Below, one piece after another: positions 18,680 to 27,845 of a stretch of 64,000 bases of DNA (position 1 is the first letter of the stretch; every line of letters begins with the position of its first letter). The stretch is from assembly GCF_013044135.1 (NCBI RefSeq), contig NZ_JABEPP010000001.1, forward strand, positions 1 through 64,000, given 5' to 3'. The stretch is from Enterovirga aerilata. Its GTDB lineage: Bacteria > Pseudomonadota > Alphaproteobacteria > Rhizobiales > Beijerinckiaceae. The notes under the pieces were generated by a model. It searched no databases. It saw nothing but the letters and a program-made list of their open reading frames with translations, and was not told the origin of the DNA. The translations under genes were made by a program, and so were the position numbers.

Positions 18680-20574
18680 CGCGGCGCGCCCGTCCGGGCC
18701 ACGAGCGCCTCATCGTACCACCAGACCGTCGGGAAGCCCGACCCGCCATATTCGGGCAGGCGGTTCGGGCGTCCGAAACGGTTCCAGCGTGCGGTCCGGA
18801 CGACGCGGGAGGACCATTGCGGCACGACGAAGTCGTGCGCCAGCAGCACCCGGTCGAGCGCGCGCGTCGCCGCGACGAGCTCGGGACGGTCCTTGGCGTA
18901 GATGACGCGCTCGATCAGAGCGTCGATCCCGGCATCCTTGATGCCGGCGAGATTGCGCGAGCCGGGCCGGTCGGCGGCCGCGGAACCCCAATACTCGCGC
19001 TGCTCGTTTCCGGGCGAGAGCGATTGCGCCCAGACGCTCGTGGTGATGTCGAAATCGAAGGAACGCAGCCGGTTCTGGTATTGCGCCGCATCCACGATGC
19101 GCAGGTCGACCGCGATCCCGATCCGCTCCAGCGCGGCCCGGTAGGGAAGCACGAACCGTTCCGTATTCTGGTCGAAGCCGAGGAACTCGACCCGGAACGG
19201 CTCGCCCGTGCGCTTGTCGACGAGCTGGCGGCCCCTCAGCTCGTAGCCGGCCTCCGCGAGGAGCCGGACCGCCTCGCGCAGATTGGCCCGCACCGCGTCC
19301 GGCGTCCCGTTCACCGGATTCCGGTAGGGCGTCGTGAAGACCGCCCCGGGCACCTTGTCCTTGACGCTGTCCAGGATCTCGCGCTCCTGCCCCTCGGGCA
19401 GGCCGGAGGATGCGAGCTCGGTGCCGAAGAAGTAGGAATCGATCCTCTGGTAGAGGCCGTAGAACAGCGTCCGGTTCGTGTCCTCGAAGTCGAAGGCGAG
19501 GTTGAAGGCGCGGCGCACGCGCGGATCCGCGAAGCGGGGGCGGCGGAGGTTGAAGACGAAGGCCTGCATCACGCCCATGGAGCGGATCGGGAACTCCTCC
19601 TTGACGACCCGGCCTTCCGCGACTGCGGGGAACTCGTAGGCGGTCGCCCAGTTGCGGGCGCTGTTCTCGCTCCGGAAATCGAGCCGGTCCGCCTTGAAGG
19701 CTTCGAGCAGGACCGTTGAGTCGCGGAAATACTCGAAGCGGATCTCGCGGAAGTTGTGGCGCCCGACATTCACGTTGAGATCGCGCGCCCAGTAGTCGGG
19801 CGCGAGCTCGTAGAGGGCGAAGCGGCCCGGATCGAAGCTCTTGAGTCGGTAGCGGCCGGAGCCGAGCGGCGGCTCGAGCGTCGTCGATTTCGGGTCGCGG
19901 CGCTCCCCGCCGGGGGCGGTGCCCGTCCACCAGGCCTTCGGCAGGACCGGCATCTGGCCCACGATCTGCGGCAGCTCGCGATTGCCCTTCTCGGAGAACG
20001 TGAAGGTGACCTCGTGCGGGCCGGTCTGCTCGGCCTTCTGGACGTTGTGGTAGTAGAAGGCGTAGGTCGGGCGCGTCCCTTTCAGCGTCTCGAAGGTGAA
20101 GATCACGTCCGCCGGGGTGATCGGCGAGCCGTCCTGGAACCGGGCCTCCGGCCGCAGCCTGTACGTGACGGAGCCGAAATCGGCCGGGTAGCTCACCGCC
20201 TCCGCGATCAGGCCGTACTCGGTCGCGACCTCGTCCTCCGAGGCGACCAGCAGGGTGTCGTGGAGCAGGGTTTCGATCCCGTTCTCCAGCTCGCCCTTCA
20301 CGCCCTCCACGAAGGGATTGAAGTTGTCGAAGGTGCCCTGCGCGCCGAGCCGCAGCAGCCCGGCCTTCGGCGCTCCGGGGTTCACGTGCTCGAAATGGGT
20401 GAAGCCGGCCGGGTATCTCGGCGTCCCCATCAGGGAGACCGCATGACGCCAGACCTTGTCCTCGGCCTGCGCGGGCACCGGAAGGCCGGTGATCGTGGCG
20501 GCGCCGGCCGCGCCCGCGAGCCTGAGGATGTCCCGCCGGCTCTGCCCGTCGGGGAAACGCGTCGGTGATGTCAT
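18676..20574 (-). CDS. yejA: Peptide ABC importer, periplasmic binding protein YejA
   Basis: A 632-residue SBP family 5 protein that would capture peptides for YejBEF. A Tat-type signal (QSRRDILRLAGAAGAATITG) leads to an AQA cleavage site. Conserved blocks include GTFDNFNPFVEGV, YRLRPEARFQDGSPITPADVIFTFE, TTLEPPLGSGRY, VGRHNFREIRFEYFRD and NLAFDFEDTNRTLFYG. It is the first gene of the minus-strand operon that runs to deoB, and the intact member of a tandem pair. No strong ribosome site was seen before its ATG. Confidence 0.93.
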   Translation of the reverse strand: MTSPTRFPDGQSRRDILRLAGAAGAATITGLPVPAQAEDKVWRHAVSLMGTPRYPAGFTHFEHVNPGAPKAGLLRLGAQGTFDNFNPFVEGVKGELENGIETLLHDTLLVASEDEVATEYGLIAEAVSYPADFGSVTYRLRPEARFQDGSPITPADVIFTFETLKGTRPTYAFYYHNVQKAEQTGPHEVTFTFSEKGNRELPQIVGQMPVLPKAWWTGTAPGGERRDPKSTTLEPPLGSGRYRLKSFDPGRFALYELAPDYWARDLNVNVGRHNFREIRFEYFRDSTVLLEAFKADRLDFRSENSARNWATAYEFPAVAEGRVVKEEFPIRSMGVMQAFVFNLRRPRFADPRVRRAFNLAFDFEDTNRTLFYGLYQRIDSYFFGTELASSGLPEGQEREILDSVKDKVPGAVFTTPYRNPVNGTPDAVRANLREAVRLLAEAGYELRGRQLVDKRTGEPFRVEFLGFDQNTERFVLPYRAALERIGIAVDLRIVDAAQYQNRLRSFDFDITTSVWAQSLSPGNEQREYWGSAAADRPGSRNLAGIKDAGIDALIERVIYAKDRPELVAATRALDRVLLAHDFVVPQWSSRVVRTARWNRFGRPNRLPEYGGSGFPTVWWYDEALVARTGAPR

Positions 20575-20621
20575 GCAGAGACCCGGCCGCAGGAATGTGT
20601 CGGGTTTAGGATCGGCGAAGC

Positions 20622-20653
20622 GAAAAGGCCCGCGACGCCGTCGCGGGCCTTCC
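20622..20653 (-). terminator. Intrinsic terminator after the cytochrome c gene
   Basis: AAGGCCCGCGAC / GTCGCGGGCCTT forms a 12-bp stem around a three-base loop. On the minus strand the stem ends in CCTTTTCGC. It lies just past the cytochrome stop (20659) and before the yej operon start, so it insulates the two. Confidence 0.72.
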
Positions 20654-20658
20654 CCGGA

Positions 20659-21477
20659 TCATTGCGGCTTCGGCTCGGTCTGCGGCGGGGTCGCCTGGGC
20701 CGGGTCGGCTGGGCGGGTGGGCGCAGGCTGCTGCTGCGCGCCGGGCTGCGTCTGCGGCTCGGCCGGCTGCGGGGTGGCCTGCAGCGGAGCGGGTGCGGGC
20801 TCCGCACGCTGGCCGGGGGTGGGCGGGGTCGGCTGCTGCTGCGTCTGGGACGGACCGGGCGCGGCTGCGGGCTGCGCGGCGGGTGCGGCCTCGGCCGCCG
20901 GCAGCGGGACCGGGTTGTCCGCCAGTGTCTGCAGGTAGCGGATCACGTCGGCCCGCTCCTTCGGGTTCGAGATGCCCGCGAACGCCATGATCGTGCCGGG
21001 CACGAAGCCCTTCGGATTGGCCAGGAAGGCGTCCATGTCTTCGAAGGTCCACTCGCCGCCCTTGCCCTTCATGGCGGCGGAGTAGTTGAACCCGGCATGG
21101 CCCGCCTTCGGGTGCCCGATCGTGCCGTAGAGGTTGGGGCCGATCTTGTTCGGGCCGCCCTTCTCGAAGGCGTGGCAGGCCTGGCATTTCTTGGCGGCCG
21201 CCTGGCCCTTCGCCGGGTCGGCGTTCGCGAGGCGCACCGGCAGCGGCTCGGCCTGCGCCTGCTGGTCGCTCGCGCCCCCCGCCGAGGCGCCGGCTTCGGG
21301 GGCGGGCAGGTCGTAGCCGGGCACTGCCGGCTTCTTCGGCGTGTAGATGATGCCGGAGAAGATGTTCAGGCCCATGGCGAGCAGAAGGGCTCCGAGCGTG
21401 GCGCCCGCGATCTTGTTGCCGAGCAGCGGATCGCGTCCGCCGCCCGGATGGGTTCCGCCCGCCGATTGAATAGCCAT
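20659..21477 (-). CDS. Membrane-anchored class I cytochrome c with a Pro/Gln/Ala-rich tail
   Basis: A 272-residue CycM-like electron carrier. An uncleaved anchor (NKIAGATLGALLLAMGLNIF, residues 21-40) holds the protein in the inner membrane. The periplasmic haem domain has CQACH at 98-102, NKIGPNLYGTIG, and GTIMAFAG supplying the methionine ligand. After about residue 190 the protein becomes a low-complexity tail of Pro, Ala, Gln and Thr. In alphaproteobacteria such proteins pass electrons from the bc1 complex to terminal oxidases. I chose ATG 21477, just before the anchor, although the frame is open to 21543. It is divergent from kdsB. Confidence 0.9.
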   Translation of the reverse strand: MAIQSAGGTHPGGGRDPLLGNKIAGATLGALLLAMGLNIFSGIIYTPKKPAVPGYDLPAPEAGASAGGASDQQAQAEPLPVRLANADPAKGQAAAKKCQACHAFEKGGPNKIGPNLYGTIGHPKAGHAGFNYSAAMKGKGGEWTFEDMDAFLANPKGFVPGTIMAFAGISNPKERADVIRYLQTLADNPVPLPAAEAAPAAQPAAAPGPSQTQQQPTPPTPGQRAEPAPAPLQATPQPAEPQTQPGAQQQPAPTRPADPAQATPPQTEPKPQ

Positions 21478-21648
21478 CTCTACGTTCGCACTCCTGCCTC
21501 GACGCCGAACGCGCGCCCCTCGGCGGGGGTTGCTTATGCGCATTTGCGCGAGCTTGACAACGGCCGCCGCTCACGCGCGTGGTCGCAGCCGGCCCGATGA
21601 CAAGCGCCGCCGCCGCTGGTACAGCCCCGCCACTTCCCGAACGTTCCC

Positions 21649-22392
21649 GTGTCAGACCCGCTCGTCCTCATACCGGCGCGCATGAGCGCAACCCGCCTGC
21701 CTGGGAAGCCGCTCGCCGACATCGCGGGCGAGCCCATGATCGTGCATGTCTGGCGCCGGGCCGTGGCGGCGGGCATCGGACCGGTCGCGGTGGCGGCCGA
21801 CGCGCCGGAGGTGCTGCGGGCCGTCGAAGCAGCGGGCGGCCGGGCCGTGGCGACCCGCCCGGACCACCCGTCGGGCTCGGACCGGATCTGGGAAGCGATC
21901 GAGGCGCTCGACCCGGAAGGGCGGCACGACGTCGTCGTGAACGTCCAGGGCGACCTGCCGACGATAGAGCCGCACGTCATCGCCGCCTGCATCGGTCCGC
22001 TCGCCGACCCGGCCGTGGACATCGCGACCCTGGTCGCGGTGATCGCCCGTGAGGAGGAGCGGACGGCGCCGTCCGTCGTGAAGCTCGTCGGCACGGAGGT
22101 CGGGCCCGGGCGGCTGCGAGCACTCTACTTCACCCGGGCGACCGCGCCCTGGGGGGAGGGTCCGCTGTTCCACCATATCGGGCTCTACGCCTATCGCCGG
22201 GCTTCGCTCCGCCGCTTCGTGGCGCTGCCGCCCTCGCGGCTCGAGCTGCGGGAGAAGCTGGAGCAACTCCGGGCGCTGGAGGCCGGGATGCGGATCGACG
22301 CCACCGTCGTCGAGACCGTTCCGCTCGGCGTCGACACATCAGAGGATCTGGAAAGGGCGCGGGCGATGCTCGCCGGCGCGGCAGGGGCCTGA
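21649..22392 (+). CDS. kdsB: 3-deoxy-manno-octulosonate cytidylyltransferase
   Basis: A 247-residue nucleotidyltransferase that makes CMP-Kdo for lipopolysaccharide core synthesis. Family motifs are [19 protein letters not shown] at the amino end, [25 protein letters not shown] and [11 protein letters not shown]. It starts at GTG. The stop overlaps the pheA start (TGATG), so translation is coupled. Confidence 0.94.
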   Translation: MSDPLVLIPARMSATRLPGKPLADIAGEPMIVHVWRRAVAAGIGPVAVAADAPEVLRAVEAAGGRAVATRPDHPSGSDRIWEAIEALDPEGRHDVVVNVQGDLPTIEPHVIAACIGPLADPAVDIATLVAVIAREEERTAPSVVKLVGTEVGPGRLRALYFTRATAPWGEGPLFHHIGLYAYRRASLRRFVALPPSRLELREKLEQLRALEAGMRIDATVVETVPLGVDTSEDLERARAMLAGAAGA

Positions 22393-23240
22393 TGGCGAAG
22401 ATATCCTTCCAGGGCGAGCCGGGCGCGAACTCGCATACGGCCTGCAACCAGGCCTGCCCCGAGCACGAGCCGCTTCCCTGCGCCACTTTCGAGGACGCCT
22501 TCGCCGCCGTGAGCGAGGGCGAGGCGGAACTCGCCATGATCCCGATCGAGAACTCGATCGCGGGCCGGGTCGCGGACATCCACCACCTGCTGCCGACCTC
22601 CGGCCTCCACATCGTGGGCGAGCATTTCCTGCCGATCCATTTCCAGCTCATGGCGCTGCCGGGGGTCGCCGTGGAGGAACTCCGGACGGTGCACAGCCAC
22701 ATCCACGCCCTCGGCCAGTGCCGGAAGATCATCCGCCGGCTCGGGCTGAAGCCGGTCGTGGCGGGCGACACCGCCGGCTCCGCGCGGGAGATCGCGCAAG
22801 CCGGCGACCGCACGCGCGCCTCGCTCGCCCCGCGCATGGCGGCCAGAATCTACGGCCTCGACATCCTGGCGGAGGACGTCGAGGACGAGGCCTCCAACAC
22901 GACCCGCTTCATCGTGCTCGCCAGGGAGGAGCGCTGGGCGCCGGCCGGCAACGGCGACACGGTGACGAGCTTCGTATTCCGGGTCCGGAACATTCCGGCG
23001 GCCCTATACAAGGCCCTGGGCGGCTTCGCGACAAACGGCGTGAACATGACCAAGCTCGAATCCTACATGGTCGAGGGGCAGTTCACGGCGACGCAGTTCT
23101 ACGCGGAGGTCGACGGCCATCCCGGGGAGTCGGGCCTGGCGCGCGCGCTGGAGGAGCTCGCCTTCTTCTCGCGCGAGTTCCGGATCCTCGGGGTCTTCCC
23201 GGCCCACCCCTTCCGCAAGAGCCTGGACGGCCTGCCCTGA
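22392..23240 (+). CDS. pheA: Prephenate dehydratase
   Basis: A 282-residue monofunctional enzyme of phenylalanine synthesis: it converts prephenate to phenylpyruvate in the cytoplasm. The catalytic domain starts KISFQGEPGANSH and holds MIPIENSIAGRV and the late NTTRFIVLA block, where the threonines are catalytic. A carboxy-terminal ACT domain (residues about 200-275, NMTKLESYMVEG) would bind phenylalanine for feedback control; the usual ESRP motif reads ESYM here. No chorismate-mutase domain is present. It overlaps kdsB and the following hydrolase by one base each (TGATG). Confidence 0.94.
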   Translation: MAKISFQGEPGANSHTACNQACPEHEPLPCATFEDAFAAVSEGEAELAMIPIENSIAGRVADIHHLLPTSGLHIVGEHFLPIHFQLMALPGVAVEELRTVHSHIHALGQCRKIIRRLGLKPVVAGDTAGSAREIAQAGDRTRASLAPRMAARIYGLDILAEDVEDEASNTTRFIVLAREERWAPAGNGDTVTSFVFRVRNIPAALYKALGGFATNGVNMTKLESYMVEGQFTATQFYAEVDGHPGESGLARALEELAFFSREFRILGVFPAHPFRKSLDGLP

Positions 23241-24088
23241 TGCCGGCCGGGCGCCTGCACCGGGTCGACGGCATCAGCCTCCACGTGCTGGAGGCCGGCC
23301 CGGAGGACGGGCCCCTCGTCATCCTGCTGCACGGCTTCCCGGAATTCTCCCATGGCTGGCGCCATCAGGTCGGGCGCTTGGCGGAGGCGGGGTTCCGGGT
23401 CGTCGTGCCCGACCAGCGCGGATACGGGCGGAGCGACAAGCCGGAGGGGATCGGCGCCTACCGAATCCCGCATCTCGCGGCGGATGTCTTGGGGCTCGCC
23501 GGGGCCTACGGGCGCGAGCGCTTCCACCTCGCCGGGCATGATTGGGGCGGGATCGTCGCCTTCTGGCTGGCGGGACGGCATCCCGAGCGCATCGATCGGC
23601 TCGTGATCGTCAACGCCCCCCATCCCGACGCCGTCCGGCCCTTCATCAGGCGCCATCCGGCGCAACTCCTGCGCAGCTCCTACGTCGCGCTCTTCCAGCT
23701 GCCCGGCCTGCCGGAACGCCTGCTGGCGGCGCGCGACTTCCTCCCGCTCCGCCGGGCGCTGGCGGGGACGAGCCGGCCGGGCGCCTTCGCCGAGCGGGAC
23801 CTCGAACTCTACCGAGAGGCCTGGGCCCGGCCGGGCGCGCTCGCCGCGATGCTGAACTGGTACCGGGCGCTGGTCCAGCGGCGCCTTCCGCCCGCGGGAC
23901 GGATCAGGGTGCCTACCCGCATCCTCTGGGGCAGGCGCGACGTCGCGCTCGCGCCGGGATTGGCCGAGGCGAGCCTCGCGATGTGCGACGAGGGGCGGAT
24001 CGTCTGGTTCGACGATGCGACCCATTGGGTGCTGCACGAGGAGCCGCAGGCGATTGCGGCCGAGATGGTAAGCTTCTTCGGGGCCTGA
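23240..24088 (+). CDS. Alpha/beta hydrolase, epoxide-hydrolase / haloalkane-dehalogenase type
   Basis: A 282-residue soluble alpha/beta hydrolase. The oxyanion block LLHGFPEFSHGWRHQ, the nucleophile elbow GHDWGGIVAF (aspartate nucleophile), a late acid region (RRDVALAP) and the catalytic histidine in DATHWVLHEEP are all present. An aspartate nucleophile and the HGFPE motif point to epoxide hydrolases or dehalogenases rather than serine esterases. The natural substrate is unknown. The ATG overlaps the pheA stop, so it is expressed with kdsB and pheA although no metabolic link is evident. Confidence 0.88.
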   Translation: MPAGRLHRVDGISLHVLEAGPEDGPLVILLHGFPEFSHGWRHQVGRLAEAGFRVVVPDQRGYGRSDKPEGIGAYRIPHLAADVLGLAGAYGRERFHLAGHDWGGIVAFWLAGRHPERIDRLVIVNAPHPDAVRPFIRRHPAQLLRSSYVALFQLPGLPERLLAARDFLPLRRALAGTSRPGAFAERDLELYREAWARPGALAAMLNWYRALVQRRLPPAGRIRVPTRILWGRRDVALAPGLAEASLAMCDEGRIVWFDDATHWVLHEEPQAIAAEMVSFFGA

Positions 24089-24162
24089 GCTTCGGTCGCC
24101 CTGGCGCGGCACGGCACGGCGTGCGGATTCGGACCGGGGAGGGAGAGACGCCTCCCGGCGGG

Positions 24163-25086
24163 TCACGCGCCCGGTGCGGGTCCGGCACGTCCTGTGAGCC
24201 AGGCCCGCATCAGGTGGTTCGCGATAGCCATGGGGGGCGGCGTGATCAGCCCGTCCGGGTGACGCCGCTCGAGCATGAGCGCGAGTTCGTCCCTGTGGAA
24301 CCAGCGCCCGTCCTCGAGCTCGTCGCGGTCGAGGACGATCTCCTCGGTGAGAGCCTCGCCCCAGCAGCCGATCATGATGGAGGACGGGAAGGGCCAGGGC
24401 TGGGAGGCGACGTAGCTGACGCGGCCGACGCGGATTCCGGCCTCCTCCAGCACCTCGCGGCGGACGGCATCCTCCAGCGTCTCGCCGGGCGCGATGAAGC
24501 CCGCCAGGCAGGAATAGGAGCCGGCGACGAAGCGCTTCTGTCGCCCGAGTAGGCATGTGTCGCCGCGCGCGATCAGCATGATGGAGACGGGGTCGGTGCG
24601 CGGAAAGTGCTGCGCGCCGCAGGCCCGGCAGTCGCGGCGGAGCCCGCCGGCCGCGGGCTCGGTCGGGTTGCCGCAATTGGCGCAGAAGCGGTGGCGCGCA
24701 TGCCAGGAGAGGAGCGACTTCGCCTGGGCGAGCATGCCGAGCTCGTCGGCGGGCACGGTGCCCTGGACGGCGATCGAGCGAAGGTCCTGGGCCGACAGCG
24801 AGGGCGCGTCCGCGATCCGGTCGGCCACCCCCGCCTCGTAGAGAAGCCCCGCCAGAGGGCGGCCCTCCAGCATGCCGAGCAGAACGCGCTCGCGCGGCGT
24901 CTCGGCCTCGATCGCCGCCGGCAGGACCGCGCTCGCCCGCCCGCCATCGGCATGCAGGATCGCCTGCTCGCCCGCGATCGCCACGACCGGCATGCCCGGA
25001 CGCGTCGCCTCGGCGAGCAGCCCGTCCGGATCGTGCTCGATCCCGGCGCGGACGAGCCGGTTCTGGATGTATCCGAGTTCGGACAA
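24163..25086 (-). CDS. nudC: NADH pyrophosphatase / NAD-cap decapping Nudix hydrolase
   Basis: A 307-residue Nudix enzyme that cleaves NADH to NMNH and AMP and, in characterised relatives, removes NAD caps from RNA. It has the amino NUDIX-like domain, a zinc ribbon (C135, C138, C153, C156), the Nudix box GFIAPGETLEDAVRREVLEEAG at about 196-217 and the NudC-specific SQPWPFPS motif at 229-236. All expected residues are intact. It is 15 bp downstream of a HIT-family gene on the same strand. Confidence 0.94.
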   Translation of the reverse strand: MSELGYIQNRLVRAGIEHDPDGLLAEATRPGMPVVAIAGEQAILHADGGRASAVLPAAIEAETPRERVLLGMLEGRPLAGLLYEAGVADRIADAPSLSAQDLRSIAVQGTVPADELGMLAQAKSLLSWHARHRFCANCGNPTEPAAGGLRRDCRACGAQHFPRTDPVSIMLIARGDTCLLGRQKRFVAGSYSCLAGFIAPGETLEDAVRREVLEEAGIRVGRVSYVASQPWPFPSSIMIGCWGEALTEEIVLDRDELEDGRWFHRDELALMLERRHPDGLITPPPMAIANHLMRAWLTGRAGPAPGA

Positions 25087-25101
25087 GGTCGCTCCGTCCT
25101 G

Positions 25102-25518
25102 TCAGGCTTGCGCGAAGAGGGAGCCCGCGCGCTCGGCCAGGGAGGTGGCGGCGTGCGGCGGGTAGGGAATGCGGGTGCCGTGGCCCCAGACGGGCCCGGG
25201 CCAGGCCGGATCGGAGCGGAACCGCCCCACGACATGGACATGGAGCTGGGACACGACGTTCCCCAGCGCCGCGACATTGACCTTGTCGGGCCTGGCCAGC
25301 TCCAGCATCACGCGCGCGGCCATCCGCAGCTCGCCCATGAGCGCCTGCGCGTCCGCGTCCTGGAGGTCGGTGATCTCGACCAGCCCGGCGCGGCGGGGAA
25401 CGAGGATCAGCCAGGGAAAGCGCGCATCGTCCATCAGCAGGACGGAGCAGAGCGGGAGGTCGCCGACATGCAGCGTGTCGGCGTCGAGGCGCGGGTCGAG
25501 CGTGAAGGAGGGATCCAT
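25102..25518 (-). CDS. HIT-domain protein
   Basis: A 138-residue member of the histidine-triad superfamily, nucleotide hydrolases or transferases. The core reads ALGNVVSQLHVHVVGRF, so the first two triad histidines are present while the third position is valine. This HxHxx variant is usual in a bacterial HIT subgroup that often has a conserved WPGPVWG segment, also seen here (PAWPGPVWGHG). Activity may therefore differ from diadenosine tetraphosphate hydrolases. It is the first gene of a pair with nudC. Confidence 0.87.
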   Translation of the reverse strand: MDPSFTLDPRLDADTLHVGDLPLCSVLLMDDARFPWLILVPRRAGLVEITDLQDADAQALMGELRMAARVMLELARPDKVNVAALGNVVSQLHVHVVGRFRSDPAWPGPVWGHGTRIPYPPHAATSLAERAGSLFAQA

Positions 25519-25602
25519 CGCAGGCCGCCTTAAGGCCTCGGGCGTCCCGAGGCGAGCCCGGCGTTAACTCCGGAGAGGGGCCGCGCGCATTAGGATCGGC
25601 CC

Positions 25603-25896
25603 ATGCCGAATCATCTGCGTCAGGGCCGGCTTGCGGCCGGGTTGGGCCTGGTCCTCGCCGCATCGGCGCCGGCCGGGGCCGCCGATTACGGGAGCCGCAG
25701 CGGCCCCGGCGGCCCGCCCGTGCTCGAGGACGGGGCCGCGGCCCGGTCCCACGGCTACGAGGCATGGGGCGCGCCGCCCCGGCCGCATCGCCGCCCCGTC
25801 AATGGCGGGCCCGGCTATGTCGGCTCGGATTACGGGCTCGGCAAGCCCGCCTTCACGGGGCTCGGCTCGCGCCCTGACTGGGGCTACAGCGAATAG
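25603..25896 (+). CDS. Small secreted protein of unknown function
   Basis: A 97-residue predicted periplasmic protein. A signal peptide (AAGLGLVLAASAPAGAADY) is followed by about 70 residues rich in Gly, Pro, Arg and Tyr without recognisable motifs; the end reads LGSRPDWGYSE. I do not recognise the family. It is divergent from the HIT-nudC pair and converges on cysA. Confidence 0.6.
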   Translation: MPNHLRQGRLAAGLGLVLAASAPAGAADYGSRSGPGGPPVLEDGAAARSHGYEAWGAPPRPHRRPVNGGPGYVGSDYGLGKPAFTGLGSRPDWGYSE

Positions 25897-25927
25897 GGCG
25901 CGTCGCCGCCGGGGTCGGCGCAAATTC

Positions 25928-26965
25928 TCAGGCCGGGAAGATCCGCCCGCCCCGGATCTCGATCCGCACGTTCTCGCCGCGCGCGACGCTGGCGCCCACG
26001 GGCACCCCGACCTCGACATGCGGCGCGTCGGGCCCATCCAGCGCCACCTCGGCGCGGCGGCCGCCCGCCGCGCGCCGCACCATCACGACATGGCCCGCAA
26101 AGCCGGCCGGCCCGGACGTGAACGCGATATCCCACGGCCTGAGATAGAGGGCGGCCGGCCCGTCCGCGCCGATTCCGGCCGTGACCGGGACGGGGGTGTC
26201 GCGGAACAGCACCCTGCCGCCCGACACGGTTGCGGGCAGGCGCGAGCTCTCGCCGACGAACGACATGACGAAGGCGGAAGCCGGGTGATCATGCACCTCG
26301 TCGGGGGTGCCGATCTGCTCCAGGATGCCGTTGTTGAGGATGGCGACGCGGTCGGCGAGCTCCAGCGCCTCGTCCTGGTCATGCGTGACGAAGATGGTCG
26401 TGCGACCCGTGGCGTCGTGGATGTCCCGGAGAGAGCGGCGGAGGTCCTTCCGCACGCGGGCGTCCAGGGCGCCGAAGGGCTCGTCCAGCAGGAGCACGCG
26501 CGGATCCACCGCCAGCGCCCGGGCGAGCGCGATGCGCTGGCGCTGTCCGCCCGAGAGCTGGTTCGGGCGCCGCCGCCCGTATTCCTCGAGCTGCACGAGG
26601 CGGAGCAGCTCCCCGACGCGTGCGGCGATCTCGGCGCGGCTCGGCCGCTCCCGGCCGCGCACCCGCAGCCCGAAGGCGATGTTGTCGAACACCGTCATGT
26701 GCCGGAACAGCGCATAGTGCTGGAACACGAAGCCGACCCGGCGCTTGCGCACGGGGATGTCGGTCGCGTCCTCGTCGCCGAACATGACCCGGCCGGAATC
26801 GGGGGTTTCGAGCCCGGCGATCACGCGCAGCAGCGTCGTCTTGCCCGAGCCGGAGGGTCCGAGCAGCGCCATCAGCTCGCCCGAGCGCACCTCGACATCG
26901 ACCCCGTTCAGGGCCGCGTCGTCGCTCCCGAAGCGCTTCGTGATCCCGATCGCCTGGACGCGCAT
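25928..26965 (-). CDS. cysA: Sulfate/thiosulfate ABC importer ATPase
   Basis: A 345-residue ATPase. Walker [11 protein letters not shown]-loop FVFQHYALF, signature [15 protein letters not shown], Walker [13 protein letters not shown] and the H-loop FVTHDQDEA are intact. A carboxy TOBE-like region (residues about 240-345) follows. The [18 protein letters not shown] stretch is characteristic of CysA. It is the last gene of the minus-strand sbp-cysT-cysW-cysA cluster. Confidence 0.94.
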   Translation of the reverse strand: MRVQAIGITKRFGSDDAALNGVDVEVRSGELMALLGPSGSGKTTLLRVIAGLETPDSGRVMFGDEDATDIPVRKRRVGFVFQHYALFRHMTVFDNIAFGLRVRGRERPSRAEIAARVGELLRLVQLEEYGRRRPNQLSGGQRQRIALARALAVDPRVLLLDEPFGALDARVRKDLRRSLRDIHDATGRTTIFVTHDQDEALELADRVAILNNGILEQIGTPDEVHDHPASAFVMSFVGESSRLPATVSGGRVLFRDTPVPVTAGIGADGPAALYLRPWDIAFTSGPAGFAGHVVMVRRAAGGRRAEVALDGPDAPHVEVGVPVGASVARGENVRIEIRGGRIFPA

Positions 26966-26972
26966 GCGGGCC

Positions 26973-27845
26973 TCAATGCGCCGGCGCGGAGGCGATCGAG
27001 CCGCCGAACCGCCATTCGAGGAAGGACTTGATCGCGAGCGTCACGAGCGCGAGGCCGGCCAGGAGCGACGCCATCGCGAATGCGCCGACGAGGTTGTACT
27101 CGTTGTACAGGATCTCGACATGCAGCGGCATGGTGTTGGTCTGCCCCCTGATATGGCCGGACACCACGGCCACCGCGCCGAACTCGCCCATCGCGCGGGC
27201 ATTGCAGAGCAGCACGCCGTAGAGAAGCGCCCATTTCACGTTGGGCAGCGTCACCGACCAGAAGGTGCGCCAGCCCGAGGCGCCGAGCGTCGTCGCCGCC
27301 TCCTCGTCCGCCCGCCCCTGGTCCTGCATCAGCGGGATCAGCTCGCGGGCGATGAACGGGAAGGTGACGAAGACCGTCGCGAGCACGATCCCGGGCAGGG
27401 CGAAGATGACCTGCACGCCGTGCTCGCGGAGCCACGGGCCGACGAGGCCCTGCGCCCCGAACAGGAGAACGAAGACGAGCCCCGCCACCACCGGCGAGAC
27501 CGAGAAGGGCAGGTCGATGAGGGTGACGAGCAGGCTCTTGCCGCGGAACTCGAACTTCGCGATCGCCCAGGCGGCCGCGACCCCGAAGACGAGGTTCATG
27601 GGGACGGCGATCGAGGCGACCGTGAGCGTGAGGGCGATCGCCGCGCGGGCATCCGGATCGTCGAAGGAGGCGCGGTAGGCGGCCCAGCCGCCGCGCAGCG
27701 CCTCGAAGAACACCGCGACGAGCGGCATAAGCAGGAACAGGCCCAGGAACGCGATCGCGATCGCGATCAGGATCCGCCGCACCCAGAGCGGCTCGGTCGT
27801 GACGCTGCCGATCGGGCCGGCGGGATCGGGCGCGCGCTCAGCCAT
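26973..27845 (-). CDS. cysW: Sulfate/thiosulfate ABC importer permease CysW
   Basis: A 290-residue inner-membrane permease with six membrane segments and the EAA-type loop [21 protein letters not shown]. CysW-typical features include [32 protein letters not shown] and [14 protein letters not shown]. The ATG at 27845 lies inside the last codons of cysT; an alternative ATG at 27866 would add seven residues and neither has a strong ribosome site. Confidence 0.93.
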   Translation of the reverse strand: MAERAPDPAGPIGSVTTEPLWVRRILIAIAIAFLGLFLLMPLVAVFFEALRGGWAAYRASFDDPDARAAIALTLTVASIAVPMNLVFGVAAAWAIAKFEFRGKSLLVTLIDLPFSVSPVVAGLVFVLLFGAQGLVGPWLREHGVQVIFALPGIVLATVFVTFPFIARELIPLMQDQGRADEEAATTLGASGWRTFWSVTLPNVKWALLYGVLLCNARAMGEFGAVAVVSGHIRGQTNTMPLHVEILYNEYNLVGAFAMASLLAGLALVTLAIKSFLEWRFGGSIASAPAH

